Source: Sapria himalayana (taxonomy: Eukaryota > Streptophyta > Magnoliopsida > Malpighiales > Rafflesiaceae). Taken from it: a DNA stretch of 64,000 nt. Positions 1 through 13,862 of this stretch are shown here, in pieces. The notes under the pieces are model-generated. The model was given only the letters and a program-made list of their open reading frames with translations, had not been told where the DNA came from and did no database searches. Both the position numbers and the translations under genes were made by a program. The DNA lies in contig JAREIK010014481.1 of the NCBI GenBank assembly GCA_029783825.1, positions 1 through 64,000 of the forward strand, read 5' to 3'. Every line of letters starts with the position of its first letter. The first letter of the stretch is position 1.

Positions 1-44
1 ATACTGACAATATACGTACGTATATACCACAAATTTGCCGTTCC

Positions 45-296
45 TACTGCTTCCACTGCCACTACCGCCCTTGTCATGGAGGCAGCGGCCAGTATGGTAG
101 CTATCGATGCTGCCACCTGTGCTATTACAGCCGCCACTGTGGCTGCTGCCAGTGTTGTCCACACCATCGCTGATAACCGTCGATACCGTTGCTGCCGCTA
201 CAGCCACTACTACCGCCGATGCCGACACTACCTCTGATGCTGTCGCTACCTCGCTACAGGCGCTACTGCCGCCGCTGCCTCGCTACCACTACTGAT
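45..296. repeat. Degenerate GCY/ACY trinucleotide tract
   Basis: A tract of about 250 bp of imperfect GCT, GCC, ACT and ACC triplets, far richer in GC than its surroundings. The matching place in the downstream copy (about 1018-1065) is only about 50 bp long, so the tract has expanded in this copy. Period three leaves reading frames open (Ala/Thr/Leu/Pro-rich), and I regard the 62-residue ORF there as a by-product. A captured GC-rich exon cannot be excluded. Confidence 0.55.
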
Positions 297-559
297 AATA
301 GGCTTTACATACCTATAATAGGCTAAAAACTCTACAAAAGATTCGGAGAAACGCAAACATATCATAGATATATAAAACAATTAATATATACATGAACAAA
401 CACAAATTAAAGTTGATTGTCATAAAGTTTAAACAAAAAATTAATTAAATAATTTAATATTTTAAATTAAATTTTATAAAAACAAAATAATAAATGACAC
501 TTTTAAATTAAACAAACAAATTATTTAATAACTTATTTTAATACAAAAAATATATTATA

Positions 560-800
560 TCTTATTAATTAATGTATCTACGACTGTGCATAAAGTATAA
601 TCTATCAATGCATTGACATTGATTCTCTCCCTCTGCTCCTCTGATCACCAACTTTCCACTATAAAAATGTGCTGTATCATGGTGCATCATGTTGTCGAAA
701 TATATATTCACTTATACAGCTTTGTATGGGAAACAATGTGGTACCATAAATGTATGAAATGTAAACCACCAAATCAAATCAAAATAAATAAATAAATAAA
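560..800 (-). repeat. Dispersed module M, copy 1
   Basis: About 230 bp that recurs at 19250-19460, 20525-20760, 30190-30420, 55060-55325 and 56310-56580. Shared landmarks on the minus strand are a GATTTGATTTGGTTTA-like start, CATTGTTCCC, TAGCTTTGTCG in other copies, and an end near GTCAATG followed by TATACTTTATGCAC. In E1, E2 and E4 it lies next to a palindromic TACTATAGTATA minisatellite. I see no coding function. It is a structural module of this CACTA family. Confidence 0.65.
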
Positions 801-819
801 TGACGATTTTGATAAATAT

Positions 820-1012
820 ATATTACTGTAGTAAATATCTACATATATACTAGCATTTCACTAGTACATAATTACTATAGTATATGTACATATAAACTAC
901 AGTATTATGTGTACATATATACTGAGTACTATATATACTCAGATATATGACATAAAATATTGTAGTATTATATGTACATCTATACTGACTATATACGTAA
1001 GTATATACTACA
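820..1012. repeat. Palindromic TATAC/GTACATA minisatellite
   Basis: Imperfect repeats built from the self-complementary pieces ACTATAGTA and ATATGTACATAT. The same family forms longer arrays inside E1, E2 and E4, and here too it adjoins module M. Confidence 0.65.
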
Positions 1013-1494
1013 TTGTTGCCGTTATAGCTGCTCTCACTACCATCGCTATCATGCTGTCACTACTGGAAATAGACTTTTACATACCTATAATAGGCTAAAA
1101 CTCTACCCAAAAAATCAGAGACAAAAAATATTCATGGATATATAAAAACAAATATTATAGACATAAACAAACAAAAATTAAATTGATTGTCTTACAGCTT
1201 CAAAAAAATACAAAAGATATCTAGCAATTATGTTTAGATATAAAGAGATTGAAAAAATAAAATGTTTTCCGAATAAAAAGATAAGATAAGCTAGCTCCTT
1301 TTTTATAAAGCTGAAATTGGTAAAAATGGGACCCATGCATTGGAAGGACCGTGGTAATGTCTGAATGCTTTGAATCAGAATTTTCTTTTGTCTCACATAA
1401 TGTGTGCTACAAGATTCATAATTGGGTTAATCAGAAAAGCAAAGAGTAAAAATAGAATAAAAAAAATGAAACCTACAAAAAAAAACATAAATAT

Positions 1495-1764
1495 TTGCTA
1501 CACATGAAAAATAAAAACAGTTCAGAAATAATTCTCATACTCAATCATCCTTATAATTTGTACGAAATGCTAGCCTCCTGTGAGGTTTTGCAGCTGGATC
1601 TCGGAATGCTATCTGTTGTGCCAATGCTGCTAACTATGACAACTTATAGGACATCTGCTATCCTGCAAGGTTTTGTAGCTAGATCTCGGAATGCTATTTG
1701 TTGTGCCAATGCCACTGTGACTCCATATAGGACATCTGCTGTTGCATTACAATCTTAATCCTTC
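1495..1764 (-). pseudogene. TNPA-like C-terminal remnant with 85-bp tandem duplication
   Basis: Homologous by inspection to the end of the TNPA-like gene at 59130-59300 and to 32930-33200; shared strings include TTCAGAAATAAT and ACTCCATATAGG. The segment GGTTTTG...GACATCTGCT occurs twice in tandem, starting at 1584 and again at 1669 (85-bp period), with small differences. Read on the minus strand it corresponds to the last part of the coding sequence and the 3' side. Upstream coding sequence is missing because a TATC array begins at once. This is a fragment, not a functional gene. Confidence 0.55.
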
Positions 1765-2999
1765 ATCTATCTATCTATTTGATATCTATGAATCAGGCTA
1801 TATATATATATATCTATCTATCTATATATCTATCTATCAGTATATATGTTTATCTATCTATGTATCTGTATATCTATCTATTATCTATATGTCTATCTAT
1901 CAATTTTCAATGTGTTGTATCTATTATCTATCAATATACCTATCTATCTATCTATCTGTCTATGAATCAATCAAACTATCTATCTACCTATCTATATGTC
2001 TATCTATCAATATATCTATCTATCTATAATTTATCTATCTATCAATATATCTAACTATCAATCAATCTATCTATATGTCTTTCTATTATATATCTATTTT
2101 CAATGATTCTAACTCTTTATTTGTATATCTATTTTTATCTTTTATCTATCAATCATCTATATTTTGTCAGTCTATCTGTTAATCTGTCAATATGACTATT
2201 TGTATCTCTATCTAACTATCTATCTTTATATCTATCTAACTATATAACAGTCTAACAATATATATATATATATATAGATATATAGATATATATATATATA
2301 TTTGTCTATCTCTCTATTTTTGTCTATCTATCTATCTCTATATCCATCTATCTATTTCTATATCTATTATTTGAATATGTATCCATCAGCGTATCTCTCT
2401 ATTTTTCTATTTGACTAATTGTAAATATGTATATATTCTTATATATCAAAATGTCTAGATGTCTATAGTTTTGTATATCTATCTAATTGTCAATCAATCT
2501 ATCTGTCTATTTGCATATCCATCTATCTGGCTATGTGACGATCTTTGTATATGACTATCTATCTATTGTCTATCTCTCTATCTACTTGTCTATTTATGTG
2601 TCTATCGATCTATCTATCTATATATCTATCAGTTTATATATCTATCTGTCTGTCTATCACATTATCTATCTATATATCACTCTATCTATCTATTATATTT
2701 TATATGTCTATTTGTTTTGTCTATCTACTATGTGTCTATGTTTCTATCTATCTATTTTTTTATTTATCTATCTATCAATATATATCTATCTTTCTACCTA
2801 TCTATATATCTATCTATCTATTGTCTATCTATCTATTTGTCTATCTATGTGTCTATCTGTAAATCATCTATATGAAATTATTTTATGTATTTTTGTTTGT
2901 CTATCTCTCTATGTTTCTATTTGTCTACTTTTCTATATGTCTATCAATCAATCTAACTATCTATCTCTCTGGATCTATCTATCTGTCTATCTTCAATAT

Positions 3000-3072
3000 A
3001 TATATCTATATATAATAATATATATATATATATATAGATATATATATATATATATCTATATATATATATATT
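3000..3072. repeat. AT dinucleotide tract
   Basis: Near-pure alternating AT with GATA/TATC interruptions, self-complementary, embedded in the TATC array. Confidence 0.85.
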
Positions 3073-6000
3073 ATATCTTTATCAATCTATCTCTCTATCT
3101 CTCTATCTATTTAATTATCAATTTGTCTATCTAACTTTTATTTTTGTATCTTTCTAACTGGCTAGCTACCTATATCTATCTATATATCTATCTATCTTCT
3201 TTCTATATATCAATCTATCTGTATTTCTATATAATTGTATATATGTCTATCTATCATTCTAGCTATCTAACTATATGTTATCTATCTTTCTATGTGTTTA
3301 AGTCTCTATTTATTTATATGTATATTACATTATATATCTATCTGTCTATATATATATATATCTATATTTCTGTCAACTTATCGATCTATCAATCTTTATA
3401 TATATATTATATATATGTGTGTGTATGTATATCGATCTGCATATCTTTCTATTAGTATATCTTTCGATTTAAATATTTATTGATCTATCTATCTATTTAT
3501 CTTACTATATATTTATATATATTTGTCAAACTATAAATTTATTGATTTACCTATCTGTCTATCTATTTGTCCATCTATCTATCTATCTATCTATATATCT
3601 ATCCATTTAATTTCTAACTATCATTCTATCAAATTAAGTAACTATCTTTCTATCTATCACTATATTAGACAACCTGTCTATCAATCTATGTGGTTTATTA
3701 GTGTATCTATCTATATGTCTATATATATATATATATATATATAATTATATATATCTATTAGTCTATTAGTCTATCAATCTATTAGTCTATTTGTTTATCT
3801 TTCTTTCTGTCTATTTATTACATATCTAACTATCTATGTATCTTTCTATCTATTTTTCTAATATCTATCTTCTATCCATCTACATTTGTATCTATCTATT
3901 TTACTATCTTTTTATTTACCTATCTATCATTCAAAATAATATATTTTTATCTAAATGTCTATATGTAGATCAATCTATCCATATAACTATCTAACTATTT
4001 ATATTTCAATCTAACAATCTATCAATCTAACTAACTAACTATCTTTCTATCTATGAGTTAATCAAGTTATCTATATATCTATCGATCTGTTAATCTATCT
4101 ATCTATCTATTAATTTGTCTATCTATTTATCTATATATTTATCTATCATCAATCTATCTATATATTTTCCCTATCTTTGTCTATCTGACTATGTGTTTAT
4201 CTAAATATATGTATATTTGTCTATCTATTTATCTATCAATCTACTTATCAATATATCTATCTATCTATCTAACTATCTATCTATCAACATGTCGATCAAT
4301 ATATCTATTTAATTACCTAGCTGCCTTATCTATATATTTGTCTATCAATCTATCATCTATTATATCTCTATATATCAATCTATCTATCTATTTATTTATC
4401 TATCTATCTATTTATATGTCTATCTATCTATTTGTCTATCATATATATGTTTATCAACTTATCTTCCTATAAACCTATCTGTCTATATGTCTATTTGTCT
4501 ACTTGACAATATGTCAATCTATTAGCCTATTTATTAATTTGTCTAACTATCCATCTGTCTATTTATCTATCTATCTATTATATATCAATCTATCTATCTA
4601 GATATATCTTTTAGTCTATCTACTTTTCTTTCCATCTATCTATCATTGTGTCTATCTGTCTATATGTATAGCTATCTATCTATCTATTTTCCTATCTAAC
4701 TATCTATTTATCTATTTGTCTATATGTCTATTATCTATCATTATATATGTCTTTCATATATCCATATATTTTTCAATATGTCTATATGTCTATGTGTCCA
4801 TGTATATATGTGTTTATATGTTTAAATGCAAATCTTTTTATAAATGTATCAATCTATATAACTATTTATCTATTTATTAGCTATTTTTCAATCAATAAAA
4901 CTATCCATTTATCTATCAGTCTATCGAATTATTTGTATATCTTTTTAGAACACAATTGAATATTTGGATATTGATCTATTTGCCTGCTTTATATCTATAT
5001 ATCTATATATTAGTATATCTATATATTTATATATCTATATATCTAAATTTCTATATATCTATATTTATCTATCAGTCTATCTATTTATCTGTTTATATAT
5101 CTATGTCTATATATCTAAATGTATATCTATCTTTCTATCTATCTATATGTTTTCTATCTATATGTCTATAATATTTCACTATCTATATATTATCTATTTG
5201 TCTATCTATCTATCTATATGTCTATTAGTCTATCTAAATATCTATATATCTATAAATGTAACTTTTTTCATATTTATCTATCTTCTATATATAGCTTTCT
5301 ATCTATTTAACCATCTATCTGTATATCTAGCTATCTATCTAACTATATATATTTTTAATGATCTATAAGTCTATTTGTTTATCTATCTATCGTTTTTTTC
5401 TTATCAGCCTATCTATATCTATCTATCTGTATATTAGTCTATCCCTCTATTTACTATCTATCTATCTATCTTTCTATTTCTTTATTTTCTTATCTATCTA
5501 TCTATCTGTCTATCTATCTATTTGTATATTTATCTTATGTTTGTCTATCTATCTTTGTATTTATCAAAAAGTTTATTTGTTTATGACTTTATGTGTCTTT
5601 TTGTTTATTTATATATTTGTTTATCTATCTATCTAGATTTTTTATCTATATAACTATCTCTCTATATTTTTATCTATCTATCTAACTAACTATCTATTAT
5701 TATTTATCTGTATATATAGTCTATTTATCTATCTGATATCATTATCTATAGATATTTTATGTGTCTATTTTCTATCTATCTATCTAACCATAAGTCTATT
5801 TCTATCTATATTTATCTATTTATTTTCCTATCTATTTATCTTTCTACTATCAATCTATATATATGTCTATATATCTATATATCCATTTCTATTCTTCTAT
5901 CCGTGTGGCTTTCTATCTTTTTATCTATCTATGTGGCTTTCTATCTTTCTATCTATCTATTTCTATCTATCTATCTTTTTATATATCTATCTATCTATAT

Positions 6001-7147
6001 ATTTATCTATATATATGTATTTGTCTATCTATCTGTCTTTTTATATATCTATCTATCTATATATTTATCTATCTATCTGTCTTTTGTCTATCTATCTGTC
6101 TATATATCTAGCTATCTATCTGTCATCTATATATATATCTGTCTATTGTCTTTCTGTCAATATGTTTATTTGGCTATTTGTGTATATATATATTATATCT
6201 CTATTTGTCTATATGTCTATCTATCTATATATTTATTTGTATTTATATCTATCTATGGTATATGTATCTGTCTATCTGTCTATCTGTCTATCTATCTTTT
6301 TTTCTATTAGATTTGTCTATCTACATATCTATCTTTCTATATATTTGTCTATCTATAAATATGTACATCTTTCTATCTAAATATATATATCTATTTATAT
6401 ATATCTATTGTCTATCTCTATGTCTATCTTTCTATCTATTTATCTAAATATATATCTATTTATCTCTATCTAACTATAGTTGTCTATCTATCTATCTGTA
6501 TATCAAGCTATCTATCTATTTGGATATATAGTTATCTATCTATCAGTCTACAATGAATCTATCTATATTCTATCTATCTATTTATCTATCTATTTATCTA
6601 TCTATTTATCTATCTATTTATCTATCTATTTATCTATCTATTTATCTATCATTATATTTGTATATCTCTCTATTTGCCTATCTATCTATCTAACTGTCTC
6701 TCTCTTTATTTTACAATCTATCAATATTCTATCTGTCTATCTATATATCTAATTATTTATCTGTCTGTGTATATCTTTCTATTTGTCTATATGTCTATCT
6801 ATCAATCTTCATATCTATAAGTCTATCTATATATCTATCAGTCTATCTATCTATCAATTTTTCAATCTATCTATTTATCTATCAATCTAACTATCTATCT
6901 TTCTAATTGTATATATATCTATCTGTCTATATGTTTATTGGCTATTATGTATCAGTCTATATGTCTCTCTCTATATATTTATGTGTCTATTGATCTATCT
7001 ATCTTTTTGTCTATCTATTTATATGTATATCTACCTATTTCTGAGCTATTAATATGTATATTTATCTATCTATCTATCTATCTATTTGACTATCTATCTA
7101 TCTATCAATCTCTCTATATATCTACCTATCTATTTATCTACATATCG

Positions 7148-7207
<60 letters not shown>
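7148..7207. repeat. Compound (TA)n(TG)n tract
   Basis: A pure TA run passes directly into about 20 TG units inside the TATC array. A second compound tract of the same type lies at about 9943-10039. Confidence 0.9.
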
Positions 7208-7209
<2 letters not shown>

Positions 7210-9873
7210 CTCTTTAAATGTTTATTTGTCTATCTATCTGTCTATCTATCTATCTATCTATGCATCTATATGACATCTAGCTATCTGTCTATCTGTCTAT
7301 ATGTCTATGTATATATCTATGTGTATATTTATCTATCTATCTATCTGTTTATCTATCTATATATTTATCTATCTATTTTTTATATATCTATTTTCTATCT
7401 ATATATCTAGCTATGTATTTTTCAATCAATCAATCTATCTATCAATATATCAGTCTATCTATTTATCTATTTGACTATTTATCTTACTATATATCTATCA
7501 ATCAATCTATTTGTATATCTTATATCTCTCTATCTATCTTTTATTTATATGTCTATCAATTTTTCTATGAATTTGCTTATCAACCTATCTATAAACTTGT
7601 AAATCAATCTATCGATCTATTTATCTATCTCTCTTTATCTATATGTCTATTAATCTGTATATCAAACAATCTTTCTATCTATCTATCTATCAATCTGTCT
7701 ATCTATGTATCTATTAATCTATCTATCAATCTATCTATCAATCTATCTATCAATCTATCAATCTATCTATCTATTTGTTTATCTATCTATTTAATTAATT
7801 GTCTATCTATCTTTCTATATATCTATCTAACTAATTTTCTAGATATCAGTCACTCTATCTATCTATCTTTCTGTCTATCTATTTTTCTATCTATCTATCT
7901 ATCTATTTAAAATATCCAACTAACTGACTAATGATCATTTTATCAAATTGTTTATCTATCTGTATATCTATCTTTCTATCTATCAAATATATGTATTTTT
8001 ATCTATATTTCTATATGTCAGTATATTTGTTTGTCTATCTATCATCTATCTATCTTTCTATTTTCTACCAATTTGTCTTTTTCTATGGCTGTCAATCTAT
8101 CTATCTATTTTTATTTATTTGTATATCTATCTGTCTATCTTTGTGTATTTATATCTATCTATTTGTATGTCCATTTAACTATCTATTTATCTATCTATCT
8201 TTCTTTCTTTTTATTTATCTGTCTATCTATCTTTCATTATATATGTCTATCTATCTAGCTTTCTTTCTTTTTTTCCTTCTACTATTTAGCTTTCTATTTG
8301 CCTACCTATCTATATATTTATTTGGCTATCTTTGTTTATGGCTATATGTTAATAATTTTTTTTCTTATGTGTTTATCTATTTATTTATCTATTTAACTAT
8401 TTAAATGTCTATGAGTGTATCTATCTATATTTCTTTCTCTCTATTTGTCTGTATATCTATCTATTTATCTATCTATTTGTCAAAATATATACTTACTATC
8501 TGTTTATATGTATATCTATCTATTTGTCTATCTATTTTTTGTTCTATTATATATTATGTATCTATCTATTGTCTATCAATCTATCTGTCAATTTGTCTAT
8601 TTATCTATCTATCTATCTATCTATCTAGTTATCAATCTATTTTCACTGTCTATCAATTTATTAGTTATCTACCTATCTATCTCTCTATCTATATATCTTA
8701 TCTATAATTATGCCTACCTCTCTATCTGCCTATCTTTCTATCTCTATATTTATCTATTTTCTATGTGTGTGTGTGTGTATCAATCCATCTACATATCTAT
8801 CTATTTAACTTTCTATATAGTTGTCTATCTATATATTGTATATTGATCTATCTAGCAATCTTGCTATCTAATTATCTACCTATCAGTCTATCTTTGTAAG
8901 TATCTATCTATATTTTAATCTATCTATCTATAATTTGTCTCTCTCTCTCTATTTGCATATTTATCTATCTATCTATATGTCTGTCTATCATTCTATTTGC
9001 CTATCTATCTATATAGTTTTCTATTAATCTGTCTATCAAACTATTTGTCAATCTTTTCTTCTACTTGTCTTATATCTTTATATCTATTTATCTATATATC
9101 TATTTATCTATCTATGTATTTATATGTCTATTTGTATATGTGTCTATCTATCTATCTCCATATATATCTATCTATCTATATATATATTTTCTTATCTATT
9201 TGTTTATCTTTATATCAATTTGTCTAATTATCTATTTATCTATCTTTCTTACTTTCTATCTTTCTATTTGTATATCTATCTATTTGTTTAAATGTTTATT
9301 TGGCTATCTTTGTATCAATATATTTGTCTATCTCTCTATCTATCTCCATGTCTATCTATCTGTCTATCTAGCTATCTATCTGTCTATCTATATATCTATA
9401 TGTCTATTTATTTGCAATGTATCTATATGTATATCTCTCTATATGTCTATCTTCCTATCTATCTATATATTTGTCTATATATCTTTCTACCTATATTAAA
9501 ATCTAACTATCTATATATCTGTCTATATATCTATCTCTTTATATATCTAAGTTTCTATCTATCTATTTGTATTTCTTTATTAATCAATCTTTTTATCTTT
9601 CTATCTAACTAACTACTATCTATCTATATATCAATCCATCTATGAATCTATATATTTTAGATCTATTTATATGTCATTATGTTTATATGTCTATCTATCT
9701 ATCAATCTATATGCATATTTTCCTATATCGATTTATATATTTATTTGTATAACAATATATGTGTTTATCTATCTTTTATTTTATGTCTATCAATTAGTCT
9801 ATCAATTTGCTTATTAATCTGTCTATTAATTTGTATATCAATCAATCTATCTATCTATTATTTATGTGTTAAT

Positions 9874-9904
<31 letters not shown>

Positions 9905-9942
9905 ACTTTCTAACAATATATCTATCAATATGTCTATTAATA

Positions 9943-9944
9943 TA

Positions 9945-9985
<41 letters not shown>

Positions 9986-10007
9986 GTGTGTGTGTGTGTG
10001 TGGTGTG

Positions 10008-10039
<32 letters not shown>
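9943..10039. repeat. Compound (AT)n(GT)n tract
   Basis: A long AT run, then GTGGTGTG interruptions, then pure TG. Its composition order matches the compound tract at 7148-7207. Confidence 0.9.
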
Positions 10040-10040
<1 letters not shown>

Positions 10041-11068
10041 TATCTATCTATCTATCTATCTATATGTCAATATATTTGCTATATATTGGTCTATCTATAT
10101 CTCTATCTATCTATATTGTTCTACCAATCAATCTTTTTATTTATCTATCTGTCTATTTATCTGTCTATCTATCTATTTTTCTATCTATCAGCTAATTATC
10201 TATCAAAACTATATGTCTATCTATCCACATATCTATAAATGTATCTATCTATCCATCTGTCCATCCATCTATTTATACATCTATTAATTCATCTATATAT
10301 CCATCAATCTATCGATATATCTACCCATCTATTTATCCATCAATCTATTTATCTATCGATACATGTATCTATTCATCTATCCATCCATTAATTTGTCCAT
10401 CTATCCATCTATTTATCCATAAATCTATCCATTTTTCTACCTAACTAACTATCTATATATCAAACTTTATATATATCTATATATCTGTCTATCTATCCAT
10501 CTATCTATCTATCTATTTATTTTTTTTATATTTCATTCTATATGTCTGTCTATTTGTCTATCTATTGGTCTATCTATCTTTCTATCTATCTATCTGTCTA
10601 TATATCTACCTATATATCTATCAATCTATTTGTCTATCTATCTATATGTATGTCTATGTGTCAATCAGGCTATCTATCGACCTATCTATCTATCTATCTA
10701 TCTGTATGTCTATCTGTCTGTTAAAATATATATCTGTGTATCTGTTTATTCATCTATCTATCTATATGTCTATATGTAGGCCTATATGTCTATTATCTGT
10801 TGGTATACCAGCCTATCTATAAGTCCGTCTTTCTATCTAAATATCTTTCTATCTATCTTTTGTCTATATACCTATTTATCTATTTGTCTATTTATCTATC
10901 TATATGTCTATCTATGTATCTATTTATTTGTTTGTCTATCTATCTATCTAACTATTTGTCTTACTAAGTATCTAATAGTCTATCTATCTATATATCTATC
11001 TGTTTATATAATTGTGTATCTAACTATATATCTATTTGTCTATCTTCTGCCTATCTGTCTATTTATAT

Positions 11069-11760
11069 CACTATAAAAAATATTGATTTAGCTAGGAAAA
11101 TTTAGCTAGGGAATAATCCCTAGCTAATAGCGAGGGATTAGTTAGGTAATATCAAGAGATTTTTGATTTTACATTGAAATAAATACTATCAATGGATTAG
11201 TGACGGATTAGCAATGGATTACCGACGAAAATATCTGATTGAAAATTTTTCGTCGCTAATATATTCATAGATTTCATGGCAAAAAACTGAGAAAATTAGT
11301 GACAGATTTAGAGATAGAATTATTTTATCTAATTAAACCAGGAACTTAGAGATGGATTTTCAATAGAATTTTTTTGCTAATATATCGTATAAATTCTGGC
11401 GCTAATATTTTCTTAGATTTCTGCACAAAAAAAACTAGAATTTAGAGACAATTTAGCTATAGAATTTCCCTAGCTAATTAAACTAGGAATTTAGCGATGG
11501 ATTTAGTGACGGAATTTCCCTAGCTAATTATATCAAGATAAATTCCACCACCAACACCCCATAGATTTTCGGACAAAAAATAGAGAATTTAGTCATGGAT
11601 TTAGTGATAGAATTTCCCTAACTAATTATATCGAGATAAATTCCATCGTTAATATTTTCATAGATTTCCACGCAAAGAAAACTAAGAATTTAGCAATGAA
11701 TATAGCGTCGGATTTTCTCTAGCTAATTATATCGAGACAAAATCCATCGCTAAATAATAA
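11069..11760 (+). repeat. E1 left subterminal repeats
   Basis: Repeated units of about 60-120 bp with the words TTAGCTAGGGA, TCCCTAGCTAAT, GCGATGGATTTAG and GACGGA. Many halves pair as inverted repeats (AGCTAGGGAATAATCCCTAGCT at the tip, for instance). In En/Spm elements such subterminal repeats are the TNPA binding region; that role here is by analogy. Confidence 0.8.
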
Positions 11761-13170
11761 TCTGAATTTTTTTTTACTATTTTATATTATATTGCAAATG
11801 ATATTTCTTAAATTTTATTTTCACAAAATATACTCATTTAGTTAGGACTTTCCCAAGTTATTTGCACTGGGAATAATTTTCATCTCTAATTTTAAATGAT
11901 TTACTTTTTTTTATTTATTATTTGTTTTAATATTTTATTTAATTTTGTTTATTAAATGTATGTCATGGTCTCTAGTTGAGTAATCCTTGAAAGACACATT
12001 CTCCTCATAAAATTATAAAAAAAGAATACTATAAATAAATAATTAAAAAATATAAAAATTCAAAAAACAAGTATATTAATAAGGATGAGAATAATTATTT
12101 TATGATTATAAAATTTTAAAAAAATTTTAAAATCTATAATTAATTCTATAATTAATTATAAAATATAAAATAATTATTTTTATAATTATTAATTATAGAA
12201 TATTTTTTAAAAATTTATTAAAATTTTGTATTAAAGTCACATTTAATAATTAATTCTATAATTATAATAATTTTTAAAGATATTTTAAAAAATAAATGAA
12301 ACATATATTAAATTTTTACTAATATAAAGATAAAATAATTTATTGTATGATTAAATAGAAATTATTTACAAAAATATCTAAATTGATGAATAAACTAGTA
12401 AATATTAATATTATTATAAGTATAAAAAAAATTTAATGAATATCAGAAACATTTTAAAAAATAATTAATACAAAATTTGAAAATCTTGAATTCTAATAAA
12501 AATTTAAATTTTTTCATTAAATTTAAAAGAAAAAAATGATATTTAAAAATAAATATATAGATGTTTGTTGCTACTAAAATTTATAAGAATTAAACTATTA
12601 AGTAATATTTTTACTTTTAGCTTTTAATATTCAGTATTTTTTAAAATATTAATTATAATTTTTTTAATTATCTTCTCACTTTAAGTAATTTTTAGAATTT
12701 TAAAAATTATATATTATATCAATTAATATGAAATTTTATGCTTTTAAAATTATTTCATTTTATCTTCATTAAAATAAATATGAATTCTTAAAAATTTATA
12801 ACCATAAATATATATATTTATATATTTTTTACCATAAGAGTGTTTATAACTTTTAGGAGAGTGGCTTGAAGAATAATCATATTTATAACTTTTCCATGCT
12901 ATATTAAATTTGCAAATTTTGTAGCTATTTAATCTTTTTTCTAGTTGGAAGTCCAAACATCTATTTTTTGAAGTTGTTTATATATTTATTATTTAATTAA
13001 TTTGACAATAAAAAATTGTAAGGTGTTTGTTTTTCATGTGTGACTTACTACACACATATGAACTTGTTTAAAATAATTGATAATAAAAAATTAAGAGTCT
13101 TTATGTTGTTTATATATTTATTGTTTATTTAATGTTTTGATAATAAAAAATAAAAACATTTTTGGAATTT
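11760..13170 (+). repeat. E1 left arm, AT-rich inner part
   Basis: Non-coding AT-rich sequence shared with E2 (about 25215-26560) and, inverted, with E3 (about 50300-51460). Landmarks are AAAGACACATTCTCCTC and AGTGGCTTGAAGA. No ORF of note. Confidence 0.7.
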
Positions 13171-13690
13171 TATTAATTCAAGAATGCTTTCTTGTTGTCC
13201 AAGAGATAACTCTTACTCTCTCCAAACGTTCCACCTATCTTTCTCGACACCGATACTGCATAACCTAATAGTAGAGTATGTGATAATTTCTTCAAGCCGT
13301 GAGTTTCTTATTGATTTTAAGTATGTTTTCTATCCAACTCTTCATCAAATATCTTAATGCCAAAGTGTGTGTTTGGATTCTACTATTATTTTTTGAATTC
13401 TTTCCTCTACCCTCACTATTACCTTATATTATACACAATACTTCATTAATCACCATGGTATGCTTGGATTACTTATACACATTAATTCGTATACATACTT
13501 AATGCATGTCTAATATAATTCATTCTCATTGTGTGGATGTTGATGTTGAATAGTAGGTATGGTATGTAGGCTTGATATCCATGTTTTTTGCCACTCAGAC
13601 AAGCTTGTGATTTTGGATTTTAATCACAAAATGAGTGTTAGTGTTTCTGGCGAGATGTGTGTATAAAACAATATATTTAATATTGCATAA
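13170..13690. other. Unrecognised E1-specific segment
   Basis: Less AT-biased than its surroundings (CTCTCCAAACGTTCCACC, TTTCTCGACACC). It may be another captured host fragment, but I cannot assign a protein in any frame. Confidence 0.25.
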
Positions 13691-13818
13691 AAAATTATGT
13701 TAATATGATGATCCCAAGATTAATAACACATTAATATGTATAAGTGTATTTACTAATGTATAATTATAAAATAGTATAGATAACTATATATAAATATAAC
13801 AACATATATTTAATATAC

Positions 13819-13862
<44 letters not shown>

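Larger units (their letters stand above)
1..1200. repeat. Two-copy direct repeat, period about 980 bp
   Basis: Positions 1-55 (ATACTGACAATATACGTACG...) match about 983-1035. The segment from about 300 (TTTACATACCTATAATAGG, then AACAAACACAAATTAAAG) matches 1076-1200. A third copy of the second part lies at 58680-58810. In that copy it sits just beyond the C-terminal end of the TNPA-like gene, so I infer this is the 3' flank of a reverse-oriented CACTA element that extends left out of the window. The two copies differ mainly by a trinucleotide expansion in the first. Confidence 0.7.
1764..11068. repeat. 9.3-kb degenerate TATC tetranucleotide array
   Basis: Nearly continuous TATC/TATT/TGTC/AATC words on the + strand. 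It contains higher-order structure: a 12-bp period (TATCTATCTATT) at about 6560-6650, another 12-bp unit (CAATCTATCTAT) at about 7690-7760, a 30-bp duplication beginning at 5902 and 5932, and TCCATC-type hybrids at about 10230-10440. Alternating AT and GT tracts interrupt it. Period-four DNA with few stops makes long Ile/Tyr/Leu/Ser ORFs in all + frames, and these should not be annotated as proteins. The array ends at the first base of CACTA element E1. Confidence 0.95.

Noticed and set aside
1742..11076. Dozens of long + frame ORFs rich in Ile, Tyr, Leu, Ser (for example 215 aa at 2487-3134)
   Set aside because: They are period-four TATC microsatellite read in three frames. TATC repeats lack stops in most phases. 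Overlapping frames have the same composition and no start-codon or splice context.
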